From: Marinicellulosiphila megalodicopiae
GTDB taxonomy: Bacteria; Pseudomonadota; Gammaproteobacteria; Pseudomonadales; Natronospirillaceae
Reading direction: 5' to 3'
NCBI RefSeq assembly: GCF_045862395.1
Contig: NZ_AP023087.1
Span: 3,782,001-3,846,000, forward strand
DNA: 64,000 nt
Positions 1-9,023 of this stretch are shown in pieces (position 1 is the first letter of the stretch; every line of letters starts with the position of its first letter). A model generated the notes under the pieces. The model saw nothing but the letters and a program-made list of their open reading frames with translations, was not told the origin of the DNA and ran no database searches. The translations under genes and the position numbers were made by a program.

Positions 1-859
1 ACTTTTTCATTAACTTACTTATAAAAAATAAGTTCACATCATTTTGAAAATTGGCCTTTCTAGGAATATAAATGGTCACTTTTACACCATTAAATACAGC
101 CTTTTTAATGCTATTCATTAACTTTAAATCACTGATATAAGCCATTACAATCACTATTGTGGATTGAGCTTGTTCAATTCGATTAACCAATGCCTCACGT
201 GCCTGCATTCTTTTTTTATTTTTATCAAATGCATTAATAATAAAATCTATTTCCTTTTTATTTTTATCACAATGAATATCACGATGAATATCCACGCCAA
301 ATTCTAGGCTTTTTCGAAAACTTTTAACTATTATTTCGTTATTAATATGCACCATATAGTCATGATATTTTTTTCCTTCGACGTCCATATCCACTTCTTT
401 ATCTTCAACATTCACTCCTCCAATAATCATTTCTGCATGATCAAAAATATAATATTTTGAATGGTCATTTAAACATTGTTCGCAATTAATAATAATATTT
501 TCGTGTGAAATTATACGTTTTAATAATGGAGATTTAGTTTGAATACAATGCTTGGACTTACCTTGCATTGGGTAAGAAATATGTAAAAACCAAGCTTGGA
601 ATTTCATCCAGAATGATAAATTGTGGTGAAAAAATGACTGCCTGGTTTCCTCACAATATTCAAAAATGGCTCCAAGCTTATCCTTACGAATTGTAATTTT
701 TACTCCACGATCCGCAGCGAGTAATAATTTTTGAGCCAAAGCATTACCTATTTGGTCATTACGCCAAATAAACATACCAATTTCAATACTGTGTCTGGCT
801 TCGTCTATTCTTTTAAAAATACAGTCAAAGGCCGCTTGACCATTTACAAGTAGTTTCAA
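1..859 (-). CDS. Phospholipase D-like (PLDc) protein, 3' end outside the window
   Basis: An open frame runs off the left edge of the window, giving about 286 residues. It starts at a TTG (857-859). An in-frame stop lies only three codons upstream (866-868) and a GGTGAT-like ribosome site sits just before the start, so no other start is possible. Residues 133-140 read HSKYYIFD, the HxKxxxxD motif of the phospholipase D/cardiolipin synthase superfamily, followed by the usual GG-N segment. N-terminal residues 20-35 resemble the first beta strand of PLD domains (IEIGMFIW). A second segment near residue 240 (IVIVMAYIS) resembles the second half-domain, whose HKD motif would lie outside the window. 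No signal peptide is seen. Cardiolipin synthase-like or PLD-nuclease-like activity cannot be separated here. Confidence 0.85.
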   Translation of the reverse strand, partial: MKLLVNGQAAFDCIFKRIDEARHSIEIGMFIWRNDQIGNALAQKLLLAADRGVKITIRKDKLGAIFEYCEETRQSFFHHNLSFWMKFQAWFLHISYPMQGKSKHCIQTKSPLLKRIISHENIIINCEQCLNDHSKYYIFDHAEMIIGGVNVEDKEVDMDVEGKKYHDYMVHINNEIIVKSFRKSLEFGVDIHRDIHCDKNKKEIDFIINAFDKNKKRMQAREALVNRIEQAQSTIVIVMAYISDLKLMNSIKKAVFNGVKVTIYIPRKANFQNDVNLFFISKLMKK

Positions 860-890
860 TCCAAATCACCCTTTTTAGATTTCTAAATGC

Positions 891-921
891 AAAAAAAAGC
901 AGCGATCATCGCTGCATTTTT
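891..921 (-). terminator. Intrinsic terminator after fumarase
   Basis: A perfect GCAGCGAT/ATCGCTGC stem (899-915) has an A-run on its left and T-run on its right, so it can act in both directions. On the minus strand it ends the fumarase transcript and separates it from the PLD-like gene. A second stem, GCTCACA/TGTGAGC (934-954), lies between the fumarase stop and this terminator. Confidence 0.8.
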
Positions 922-968
922 TCAATTATTCATTGCTCACAAAAAGTCTGTGAGCCGTTAAACAATGG

Positions 969-2474
969 CTAATCTTTTTTAGCAATAATCTCAGCCCATT
1001 GCGCAGGGCCTGTATTATGCACAGAAGTGCCTTTAGTATCTACGGCCAATGTCACAGGCATATCTTCTACTGTAAATTCGTATATTGCTTCCATACCTAA
1101 ATCATCAAATGCCACCACTTTTGCTTTTTTGATGGCTTTAGACACTAAATACGCAGCGCCACCAACGGCCATTAAGTACGTTGCTTCGTGTTTTTTAATC
1201 GCTTCAATTGCAATCGGCCCACGCTCAGACTTACCAATCATACCAATCAAACCCGTGGCTTCTAGTACTTTGTCAGTAAACTTATCCATACGTGTTGCTG
1301 TTGTTGGCCCAGCTGGACCTACCGCTTCATCACGAACCGGATCAACCGGTCCCACGTAATAAATCATTTTGTTTTTGAAATCGACTGGTAATTCTTCACC
1401 GTTATCGATCATCTGACATAAACGCTTATGCATCGCATCACGGCCAGTTAGCATCGTGCCGTTTAATAAAATCGTTTCACCGACTTTCCACTCTTTCATG
1501 TCTTCTTTTTTAAGGGTATCTAAATTTACGCGACGTGACGTTGGACCCGCATCCCAAGTGATTTCTGGCCAGTCTTCTAATTTTGGCTCTTTTAATTCAG
1601 CAGGGCCATTTCCGTCTAATTCAAAGTGTACATGGCGTGTTGCTGCACAGTTTGGAATCATAGTGACAGGTAAAGATGCGGCATGAGTTGGGTAATCCAA
1701 GATTTTCACATCCAAAATTGTGGTTAATCCACCTAAACCCTGTGCCCCAATGCCTAATTTGTTTACGGCATCCATAATTTCCAAACGTAACTCTTCCACT
1801 TTGTTTTGCGGGCCACGCTTGCGTAATTCATGAATATCAATTGAGCCCATTAATGACGCTTTGGCTAACAGTGCTGATTTTTCAGCAGTACCGCCAATAC
1901 CTATGCCTAACATACCTGGTGGACACCAACCTGCTCCCATTGTTGGAACGGTTTTTACAACCCAATCTACAATGCTATCTGATGGATTTAACATCACCAT
2001 TTTAGATTTGTTTTCACTTCCGCCGCCTTTAGCTGCAACGGTAATATCCACCTTGTCGCCTTTAACAATTTGGTGATGAATTACTGCAGGAGTGTTGTCT
2101 TTAGAGTTAACACGTTTACCAGCTGGATCATGCAAAATAGAGGCACGTAAAATATTGTCCGGATGCGTATACGCACGGCGCACACCTTCGTTGATCATGT
2201 CTTCTAACGACATATCAGCATCCCATTGAACATCCATACCTACTTTAACAAATACAGTCACAATACCCGTATCCTGACAAATAGGACGTTTACCCGTCGC
2301 ACACATTCTTGAGTTGATTAGAATCTGAGCCATGGCATCTTTTGCTGCTTGAGATTCTTCACGTTGATACGCTTCATGCACCGCATCAATAAAATCTTTT
2401 GGGTGGTAATACGAAATATACTGCAACGCATCGGCTACTGAGTCGATGACATCGTTTTGTTTAATTACAGTCAC
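969..2474 (-). CDS. fumA: Fumarate hydratase, class I ([4Fe-4S], heat-labile type)
   Basis: The enzyme interconverts fumarate and (S)-malate in the TCA cycle in the cytoplasm. The product is 501 aa, the length of the single-chain class I fumarases of Pseudomonas. The N-terminal fumerase domain covers about residues 10-285 and the C-terminal swivel domain the rest. Cysteines in RPICQDTG (about residue 66), GWCPPG (about 184) and PNCAATRH (about 276) match the three ligands of the 4Fe-4S cluster. I chose the GTG at 2474: GGAG lies six bases upstream and the resulting N-terminus (M)TVIKQ matches the family. An upstream in-frame TTG (2486) would overlap that ribosome site. The gene stands alone. 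A GTTGGGTCAA motif occurs twice just upstream (2485-2510). Confidence 0.95.
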   Translation of the reverse strand: MTVIKQNDVIDSVADALQYISYYHPKDFIDAVHEAYQREESQAAKDAMAQILINSRMCATGKRPICQDTGIVTVFVKVGMDVQWDADMSLEDMINEGVRRAYTHPDNILRASILHDPAGKRVNSKDNTPAVIHHQIVKGDKVDITVAAKGGGSENKSKMVMLNPSDSIVDWVVKTVPTMGAGWCPPGMLGIGIGGTAEKSALLAKASLMGSIDIHELRKRGPQNKVEELRLEIMDAVNKLGIGAQGLGGLTTILDVKILDYPTHAASLPVTMIPNCAATRHVHFELDGNGPAELKEPKLEDWPEITWDAGPTSRRVNLDTLKKEDMKEWKVGETILLNGTMLTGRDAMHKRLCQMIDNGEELPVDFKNKMIYYVGPVDPVRDEAVGPAGPTTATRMDKFTDKVLEATGLIGMIGKSERGPIAIEAIKKHEATYLMAVGGAAYLVSKAIKKAKVVAFDDLGMEAIYEFTVEDMPVTLAVDTKGTSVHNTGPAQWAEIIAKKD

Positions 2475-2653
2475 TGGATACTCCAAAGTTGGGTCAATGT
2501 TGGGTCAAAGTTAAAAGCAAAACACTTAACTTTTAAATAATACGAAAAGTGTAAGCTTAGCAGCAAAGTTTGAGGGCTGCGAAACGGCGCAAGTTTACAC
2601 GCTTTTATGTGAAAACGGCAGAGTGAACTAGGGATTTTGTAACCTTTTATATA

Positions 2654-3742
2654 TTAATTATGTTCGGTGTCCTGCTCTATTTTTGCGCAATTAAATGAAT
2701 AAATAAACGAATGATCTTGATCTAAGAGCTTTTGCTCAAGCTCAACATTTCTTTTAATATTTACCCCTTCAATCTTTTCAGGTTGATAATTAACTAAAAA
2801 AAACCGCTCACAAATCCGTGCGCCTTTTTTGGCACCCAACATGACCGAACGCCAAATGGATTGATATTGTTGTTTATTAGCATAGGATGAAAAATCAGAA
2901 ATCGAAAACGCATCAATGGAATCAGGATTTTCGTTTAAATACTCATCTATAGGCTGTGTGACCGTCTCAATCTTTTCAACAGATTGCTTAATAGTATCAA
3001 AATGACAGGCTTGTAAATGAAGCGGCAAACAGTCATCGTTATATTTTCCAAAAATAATCAAATTTAAAAACGGATTTTTTTTCACACTTTGATGCCCGAC
3101 CACATGAGTTAAACGATCATGAATGTATCGGCCAATATGTAGTTTTTTATCAATCAAATCAATACCCGGCTCTTTTAACAAATACTTCCATATCCAACGC
3201 ACGTTTAAAATTTTAATAAACTGCTGCCAGAAAAAACCATCCCATTGATTGTTCCAAATATTGGATTGTTCTTCTAATGTCGCAGCATTAAATAATTGCT
3301 CGATTGTGCTTGCTCGAAATTTGGTTAACCAAGACAGTTTTAAAAGATAAGATTCCCAAACGCCGCAATACAAAACGCCTTTTTGTATTTTGTCTGATTC
3401 ATTATCCCAATACTGTTTGGCATCACTTGTTAAACCATTTTTTAATTGGTCATAAATGGCCAATCGATCGTCACAATCATCCAAGCCTAAAAATGCTTTA
3501 AACTCGCAATATTCTAATTGTTGATACGCTTGTATTTTTAAATGTAATAAAAAGTTTTGTCTTTTATTCATATCAATGCTGATGATTTTTTTTGGCCCAT
3601 CAATCAATAAATCAAGGGCCCTTGCGCCACTGCCTGTAATGGTTAATACCGTATCTTGCGAGGTTAACTGCAATGCTTTTAATTCAGACAATGAGTCTTC
3701 GTTTGATGCGGAGTAAATAATAGTAGAAAAAAAGTTATCCAT
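2654..3742 (-). CDS. DUF3419/BtaA-like SAM:lipid 3-amino-3-carboxypropyl transferase
   Basis: A 362-aa protein of the DUF3419 family, whose known member BtaA moves the 3-amino-3-carboxypropyl group of S-adenosylmethionine onto diacylglycerol to build betaine lipid head groups. What is visible: a Rossmann SAM-binding start at residues 32-57 (VLTITGSGARALDLL, then a second strand ending IISIDMNK), and the family's typical C-terminal part with DAFSISDFSSY. No signal peptide or membrane segment. It is the last gene of the six-gene operon, seven bases after the Rieske gene. The true acceptor is unknown. No BtaB-like N-methyltransferase is present in the window, so a non-methylated aminocarboxypropyl product, or a completely different acceptor, is possible. 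Confidence 0.75.
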   Translation of the reverse strand: MDNFFSTIIYSASNEDSLSELKALQLTSQDTVLTITGSGARALDLLIDGPKKIISIDMNKRQNFLLHLKIQAYQQLEYCEFKAFLGLDDCDDRLAIYDQLKNGLTSDAKQYWDNESDKIQKGVLYCGVWESYLLKLSWLTKFRASTIEQLFNAATLEEQSNIWNNQWDGFFWQQFIKILNVRWIWKYLLKEPGIDLIDKKLHIGRYIHDRLTHVVGHQSVKKNPFLNLIIFGKYNDDCLPLHLQACHFDTIKQSVEKIETVTQPIDEYLNENPDSIDAFSISDFSSYANKQQYQSIWRSVMLGAKKGARICERFFLVNYQPEKIEGVNIKRNVELEQKLLDQDHSFIYSFNCAKIEQDTEHN

Positions 3743-3749
3743 AATGACT

Positions 3750-4832
3750 CTATAATTTTAAAGAAGTGTGAAAAGTGGACGTTAATAGCCCTACTGGAGT
3801 TTGTTTGGTTTTTGCTTGCTGACGTAATAGTTTTACTTGATAACTGTACATATCATAATTGATAAACTCGCCATTAAACCCATTTAGTTTTGAAGGATTT
3901 TTAGCTTGCAGAGAAACCATTTTTTGATCTTGTTTTAATACAATCGGTGAAAACAATCTGAGCCCTAAGCGTATCAACGGATTAAACCGTTTAAATTGAC
4001 AACTTATTTTAATAAACGCCCGTGTATTGCACTCATCAATGGGAGCCAAAAATACGTGAGTTCTAAAGTTGGTTTTATCTTTTTCAAACTGATATTGAAT
4101 ATCAATCTCAGCGGGTGCCACAAATCCATCTTGATGCGTTATGGGGTCTTTATTAGGATTAATAAACCAATTAAACGGCCCTAGTGATTCATTATTAGGC
4201 AGATGATCAACAGACAGTTTGTGCTTGTCATCTAGTTTTATTTCAATATCTCGATTTTCAAATTTTTGATCTTTTCGAATTATTCCCGTGTGCACAAAAT
4301 TGGTATGAGGCGAATCCATAAAGTTTTCAATTAGAGCTTGCTCATCACATTCAAAGATCTGGGTATTAATCATGTCGTTAGATAAATATTGCCAATTAAT
4401 ATCTGTTTTTTTAAATTCGTTTTGATTACCCGGAAAAAACCAAATCACCTTGCCCTTTATTTTTGCAGGTAACACCAATAATGACTTTTTTTCGCAACCT
4501 TGTTTGTCATTTGAATAGGGAATATCCACACAATGACCATCCATATCAAACTGCCAACCATGATAAGGGCACTGCATATTATTATTTTGAAGATGTCCCG
4601 CACTTAATGGCGCTTGTTTATGAATACAGCTATCTAAAAAAACACTGACGCCACCCTGTTTATTTTTCCAAACCACATAATCCAGACCAAACACACGCAC
4701 TTTTTTCATGCTGTTTTTACGTAACGATTTTAGCTCAATCAAAGGATACCAGTAATCAGGTAAGTGCCCCCAACGATCAAACATCTTTTTATCATAGGCC
4801 TGTCTCATTGCTTTAGTTTTGATATTAGGCAT
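3750..4832 (-). CDS. Rieske non-haem iron oxygenase
   Basis: A 360-aa oxygenase. The Rieske [2Fe-2S] centre is visible as C69-x-H71 and C88-x-x-H91 (CIH and CPYHGW). The mononuclear iron site is visible as D173, H176 and H181 in the segment ENFMDSPHTNFVH, followed by a C-terminal catalytic domain. This layout fits the vanillate-demethylase/pheophorbide-oxygenase branch, which usually hydroxylates or demethylates with a separate reductase. No reductase gene is next to it. It starts directly after the stop of the adenylating-enzyme gene (TAA then ATG), so translation is probably coupled. The substrate is unknown; the context suggests a lipid or acyl-derived product of the same operon. Confidence 0.85.
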   Translation of the reverse strand: MPNIKTKAMRQAYDKKMFDRWGHLPDYWYPLIELKSLRKNSMKKVRVFGLDYVVWKNKQGGVSVFLDSCIHKQAPLSAGHLQNNNMQCPYHGWQFDMDGHCVDIPYSNDKQGCEKKSLLVLPAKIKGKVIWFFPGNQNEFKKTDINWQYLSNDMINTQIFECDEQALIENFMDSPHTNFVHTGIIRKDQKFENRDIEIKLDDKHKLSVDHLPNNESLGPFNWFINPNKDPITHQDGFVAPAEIDIQYQFEKDKTNFRTHVFLAPIDECNTRAFIKISCQFKRFNPLIRLGLRLFSPIVLKQDQKMVSLQAKNPSKLNGFNGEFINYDMYSYQVKLLRQQAKTKQTPVGLLTSTFHTSLKL

Positions 4833-6098
4833 TTATGATTCTGCCTGTTTTAATGCTACAACTTGATTCACCACTCGCCGTCTTTTTTCATTTAAATTCC
4901 AAACCGGAGCGTCTTTGCATAAAAAATTAGTATGTGAAATTCCTTGCTGATAAAACAATTCAGACAAACTTTCTTTAATTTCAAAAAACAATTTATCCGA
5001 TTCAATCACCACTGTATTTCGTTGAGTTTGGGTAATGCGATAATCAATTAATTCATCGCTTACATAACTGACTGCACGATAAATTAAATCAGGTAAAATA
5101 ATGGCAGATGTTTTTTGATTTTGTAAATGTAAACGATCGCCACAGCGTCCAGAAATACTTTTAATGGATTTAAATACCCCGCTGTCTTCCCCCGCCTCAA
5201 TAATATCGTCTAATAAATAACGAATAATCGGCTGAGTTTTTCTGCGAAAATCTGTAATAATTGGGCTGTAATGAGTTTTTTCTTCGTTTAACCAATGAGG
5301 TTCAATATGAATATTGTCTTCATTCCAGCGCATAATATTATTTGAATCGCTACAGGCTAAAAATCCTTCGGTGCATTGATAAATTTGCTTAACCGGTTTA
5401 TTAAACGCTTGCTCAATAAATGCCTCATCTTCAGCGGTTAATACTTCGGCAGCCGAAATCACCGTCGTAGGATTTAAGCCTTGTTTATGCTGTGCACATA
5501 ATTGTATCGCTTGGGCGCTGCCCACAATAACTGTTGGATTAAATTCTACTAGTTGTGCCAACCATTGCTCTAAAGGTTGAGTGACATCTGCATAATGAAA
5601 TTGAATTCGCCCTTTGCCAGCGGTTTGATACAGCGGACTGTCCGCTCTTAATAATAAAGCGATACGGTGCTTTTGTTTAAGATTGGGTAATAATTTCGCA
5701 AAGATTGTGCCTGTCCACTTTACGCGCTCATTTTTTGAAGCCAAAAACAAACCACGCTGACCTGATGTTCCCGTAGATAACCCAACAGTAATGCTGTTAA
5801 TAATGGACTGATCAAACTGTCTTGTTTTTTCAGCATTTAATGCCAGTTCAAATAATTCAGCTTTATCTAAATTTGCAGTATTTAAGGCATTAAAATTTTC
5901 CATCATGATACTTTTATTCATGATAGGAAATTCATTTAAAGGTTTATTTTTATAATCTTTATAAAACTCACTATGCTGACACACCCATTTTAAATGACGT
6001 TTAATTTTATGTTGCTGCCATTTCAGCAATTGAGTTCTTGATGAAAATCGACGTAATTTACTTTGCAAAAAATAAAATAATATGAATAACTTTTCCAT
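4833..6098 (-). CDS. F390 synthetase-related adenylate-forming enzyme (PaaK/CapK-like)
   Basis: A 421-aa member of the ANL adenylating superfamily, closest in layout to the coenzyme F390 synthetase-related putative adenylate-forming enzymes (TIGR02304-like). The phosphate-binding A3 motif is visible at about residues 107-116 (LSTGTSGQRG). A later segment, DFRRKTQPIIRYLLDD then SGRCGDRLHL, matches the motifs around the domain hinge. Such enzymes activate a carboxylate with ATP. The start codon overlaps the stop of the MBL gene (TAATG), so the two are coupled. In this operon it could activate the acid made by the KASIII and SDR enzymes, taking the place OleC has in olefin clusters. The substrate is not known. 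Confidence 0.8.
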   Translation of the reverse strand: MEKLFILFYFLQSKLRRFSSRTQLLKWQQHKIKRHLKWVCQHSEFYKDYKNKPLNEFPIMNKSIMMENFNALNTANLDKAELFELALNAEKTRQFDQSIINSITVGLSTGTSGQRGLFLASKNERVKWTGTIFAKLLPNLKQKHRIALLLRADSPLYQTAGKGRIQFHYADVTQPLEQWLAQLVEFNPTVIVGSAQAIQLCAQHKQGLNPTTVISAAEVLTAEDEAFIEQAFNKPVKQIYQCTEGFLACSDSNNIMRWNEDNIHIEPHWLNEEKTHYSPIITDFRRKTQPIIRYLLDDIIEAGEDSGVFKSIKSISGRCGDRLHLQNQKTSAIILPDLIYRAVSYVSDELIDYRITQTQRNTVVIESDKLFFEIKESLSELFYQQGISHTNFLCKDAPVWNLNEKRRRVVNQVVALKQAES

Positions 6099-6964
6099 TA
6101 GTTCATCCAGTCTTTTTGTATTAACGCATCGATGGTTTGTTCACAATGTGAAGGTACAAAGGTTACATTTTTATCTGAACAAAAATCATAACACTGCCTA
6201 AGTTTAAACAAAGTGTCTTTATAAGCTGTGTGATCATCACTTAACATATTTGCAATCCAGTGCTGATTTATACGTTTAGATAAGCTTTCTTTTAACCAAC
6301 ATGCATCGGCCAATAAAAATACAAATGTATCTTGTAGTCGAACTAACAAACCAATATGTCCTGCTGCATGTCCCGGTAAATTTACGACATAAAGGGATTG
6401 ATCCTTAAACCAATCCAATACATATAAGCCAATTTTTTCAGGTAGATTTAAAATATCCGCAATGTCGGTTTCAAAAGATTCAAAAAACGAAAACTGATCA
6501 TAGGCTTGTTTGGGCACTAAGTTTTTTAAATAGCCTTTTCTGACACGGTTTATTCGATTTGAATTTTCCATATAGTCTAATCCCGCTTTATGACAATGAA
6601 TGATCGATTCAGAAAAATCCACCATACCTGCAATATGATCCGCATGAAAATGCGACAACAACAAATGCTTAACATCGTTTTTTTGAATATCTAACGCTTC
6701 GAGTTGTTCTAATATTTTCTCATTTGCATGTAAATGACACGGCGTTGCCAGGGCATAAAATCGCTCTGGAAAAGTACGTGTGCTTTTATGAAAATCAGGA
6801 TGATAACCAGTATCAAACAAAATATAACCCTGCGTAGGATGTTGAATCACCGCCACACCTGCTGGGAATTTTTTAGGTTTAATTCCCGCACCTGGCTGCA
6901 CAATAAAACCAGGATGCGTACAAAATCCTGCTTTAAATAGTCGGATTTTTATGCCAGATTGCAT
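6098..6964 (-). CDS. MBL-fold metallo-hydrolase
   Basis: A 288-aa metallo-beta-lactamase-fold hydrolase. The zinc motif HFHADH is at residues 105-110, further metal-site histidines follow (GHAAGH, then a late PSHCEQ), and the strand ILFDTGYHPD precedes the motif. The layout resembles AHL-lactonase-like or thioesterase-like MBL enzymes rather than beta-lactamases. No signal peptide, so it is cytoplasmic. Its 5' end overlaps the SDR gene by about 30 bases and its stop overlaps the next start. Inside this pathway it may hydrolyse a thioester, lactone or adenylate-derived ester. The exact reaction is unknown. Confidence 0.85.
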   Translation of the reverse strand: MQSGIKIRLFKAGFCTHPGFIVQPGAGIKPKKFPAGVAVIQHPTQGYILFDTGYHPDFHKSTRTFPERFYALATPCHLHANEKILEQLEALDIQKNDVKHLLLSHFHADHIAGMVDFSESIIHCHKAGLDYMENSNRINRVRKGYLKNLVPKQAYDQFSFFESFETDIADILNLPEKIGLYVLDWFKDQSLYVVNLPGHAAGHIGLLVRLQDTFVFLLADACWLKESLSKRINQHWIANMLSDDHTAYKDTLFKLRQCYDFCSDKNVTFVPSHCEQTIDALIQKDWMN

Positions 6965-7916
6965 AACGGTTTATTCCTTCGTCGATGGTGATTTTTGGCT
7001 GATAACCCAGTATGGTTTTTGCTTTGCTGATATCTAAAGTTTGATCATAATGCAATAACGCCGCACTGTAATCGGTTAATCTGGGTTCTTTATAATTTAA
7101 TAACGTTTTGTGAATCCATTGATTAACCGACACCAACACTTTTACCCAACTGTAATTCAGCCCTTTAATTTTGGTATTAGGCGCAAGGGCATTCAATAAA
7201 ACCGACAGCATCGCTTGAATATGATTAGGTTCGTCATTGGTAATATTAAAAATAGAGCCTTTTTCACAGTCTGTATTCACAGACAAATGAATGGCGTCGG
7301 CCACATTATCCACATAGGTTAAATCCACAACGGGATTTCTGTTAGACGGCAATAATAATGTATCGTTTTTAATAAATTTTAATAATCGCGGTGCAATAGC
7401 ACGATCCTGTGGACCAAATATTCCGCGAGGCCTTAATATAATAGAGTCAATTGAACTTTGAATAACCAATTGTTCAGCCGCATACTTTGACGATGCGTAT
7501 TCATTACAAAAGGTATTCGGTAATTCGTCCGTTTCTTTAATGTTTATTTTACTTTTAAAATCAAAATACAAACTAGGTGTGGATATGTGGACAATTTTTT
7601 TAACATTCGCTTGTTTAGCCGCTAATAAAATATTAGCAGTGCCTTGAATATTGGCCTGTTCAAACTCAAAAGGTTTACCCCAAGGACTAGAAAGTGCCGC
7701 ACTGTGAATAACTGCGTCCATATTTTCACAACAGACTTTTAACTTATCCACATCTGACAAATCCACTTGATGAAAAACAGCGTTATATTGTTTGGCTATT
7801 TGTTCACCTAGTTTTTTATTTCTACCGACAAAATGAATGTCATATTGTTTGTGATACAAACGAATCACCGCTTGGCCTAACATACCAGTGCCGCCAGTTA
7901 TTAATAGTTTTTTCAA
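6933..7916 (-). CDS. Extended SDR NAD(P)-dependent epimerase/3beta-HSD-like dehydrogenase
   Basis: A 327-aa extended short-chain dehydrogenase. The N-terminal cofactor motif GGTGMLG is at residues 8-14. The catalytic pair Y140-xxx-K144 is in EYASSKY, and a serine/threonine lies upstream in HISTPSLY. The layout fits the 3beta-hydroxysteroid dehydrogenase/OleD-like group, in which the enzyme reduces a beta-keto acid or oxidises a beta-hydroxyl. It overlaps the upstream KASIII gene by four bases (ATGA), so it is translationally coupled to it. Direct coupling to a condensing enzyme supports a role in reducing the keto product. A nucleotide-sugar epimerase role is less likely, as no sugar genes are nearby. 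Confidence 0.85.
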   Translation of the reverse strand: MKKLLITGGTGMLGQAVIRLYHKQYDIHFVGRNKKLGEQIAKQYNAVFHQVDLSDVDKLKVCCENMDAVIHSAALSSPWGKPFEFEQANIQGTANILLAAKQANVKKIVHISTPSLYFDFKSKINIKETDELPNTFCNEYASSKYAAEQLVIQSSIDSIILRPRGIFGPQDRAIAPRLLKFIKNDTLLLPSNRNPVVDLTYVDNVADAIHLSVNTDCEKGSIFNITNDEPNHIQAMLSVLLNALAPNTKIKGLNYSWVKVLVSVNQWIHKTLLNYKEPRLTDYSAALLHYDQTLDISKAKTILGYQPKITIDEGINRYAIWHKNPTI

Positions 7917-8899
7917 AGTGACAACACCCCCATACCTAATGACAAACCCGCACCGGACCCAATGATTAAAATTTTACTGCCTTTTTCTGGCTTGTGATTT
8001 TTAATTAAATGATCTAACGCTATAGGTATAGAGGCTGCAATTTGATTACCCATGGTGCTTATAATATTAATCATTGGCTGGGTTTTAAAACCTAAGCGAG
8101 ATTCAATGTGCTTTAAACCTAAGTGGCTTGCTTGATGGGGCACAATATATTGAATGTCTTGTTTGTTGAGTTTTGCTTTTTGCAAACCTTCGTCTAAAAA
8201 CCCTTTAATTAATGTCGCGACTTGTTTAAAAACTTTTTTGCCATCCATATAAAAATAACTGCCCTCTACCATGGTTTGTAAATCTGTTTTTGACGGGTGT
8301 AAAAAACTGCCTCCAGAGCGAATCTGACAATGCTCGTATCCTTGTGGGTAAGTTTTAAATAAGCTAGAAACCAAACCTTGCGACTCACTGTCTGCTTCTA
8401 ATATAAACGCGGCGGCACCATCAGCAAACAGCGATGAAATTTCAGGATTATCATAAGTAATACCCACTCTTGCGACCTCACTTGTGACTATTAAAATACG
8501 TTTGTATCGCCCTGAATCAATGGCACAATGCGCCATGTCTAAAGCCGATAAAAAAGAAAGACAGCTACTGTTGATATCCATGCTTGCTATTGGGTGACTG
8601 TCTTTTAATTCTGCTAATATGCTCGCGCCATTATAAGGTAAAACTTGATGACTGGTGCCACTGGCACTGATTAGTAAATCAATATCCATTAAAGCTAAAT
8701 TCGCATCGATTAATGCTTGTTTAATCGCCTCACATCCCATAAACACAGCGGTTTCTTCAAAGTTTGCAAAATGACGATGTTGTACACCGTATCGTTTTGA
8801 ACAGGTGCCTGGTTTTAAATTTAGGCGCTGATCTAGCTCAGAAGATGTAATTATAGTTTTGGGAAGATAGGTGGCACTGGCAATAATTTTAAATGCCAT
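7913..8899 (-). CDS. 3-oxoacyl-ACP synthase III-like condensing enzyme (KASIII/OleA-like)
   Basis: A 328-aa thiolase-fold condensing enzyme. The complete KASIII triad is visible: C113 (NSSCLSF), H255 (PHQAS) and N285 (MGNQIAASIP). The late GSGAGLSLG loop is also present. It catalyses a decarboxylative or head-to-head Claisen condensation of acyl thioesters. This is the first gene of the six-gene minus-strand operon ending at 2654. The housekeeping fabH normally sits with plsX and fabD, which are absent here, so this is a specialised copy. With an SDR, an adenylating enzyme and a hydrolase directly downstream, an OleA-like role is the best guess. Alternatives are a starter enzyme for another secondary lipid. 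Confidence 0.85.
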   Translation of the reverse strand: MAFKIIASATYLPKTIITSSELDQRLNLKPGTCSKRYGVQHRHFANFEETAVFMGCEAIKQALIDANLALMDIDLLISASGTSHQVLPYNGASILAELKDSHPIASMDINSSCLSFLSALDMAHCAIDSGRYKRILIVTSEVARVGITYDNPEISSLFADGAAAFILEADSESQGLVSSLFKTYPQGYEHCQIRSGGSFLHPSKTDLQTMVEGSYFYMDGKKVFKQVATLIKGFLDEGLQKAKLNKQDIQYIVPHQASHLGLKHIESRLGFKTQPMINIISTMGNQIAASIPIALDHLIKNHKPEKGSKILIIGSGAGLSLGMGVLSL

Positions 8900-9023
8900 G
8901 GAGGTTTTCTCGATTAAAATTAGAGGCGCATAATACCAATGTGATCCTTAAGATGGAACTGCATTAACGCAAAGCCATTTTTTTAAAACGAACAAACCGT
9001 CCTTGGCTTGTTTCTTTAAGCGT

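Noticed and set aside
1027..1359. Open frame of 110 codons on the plus strand inside fumarase
   Set aside because: Antisense to a strongly conserved gene, with no ribosome site and no family resemblance; a codon-bias shadow.
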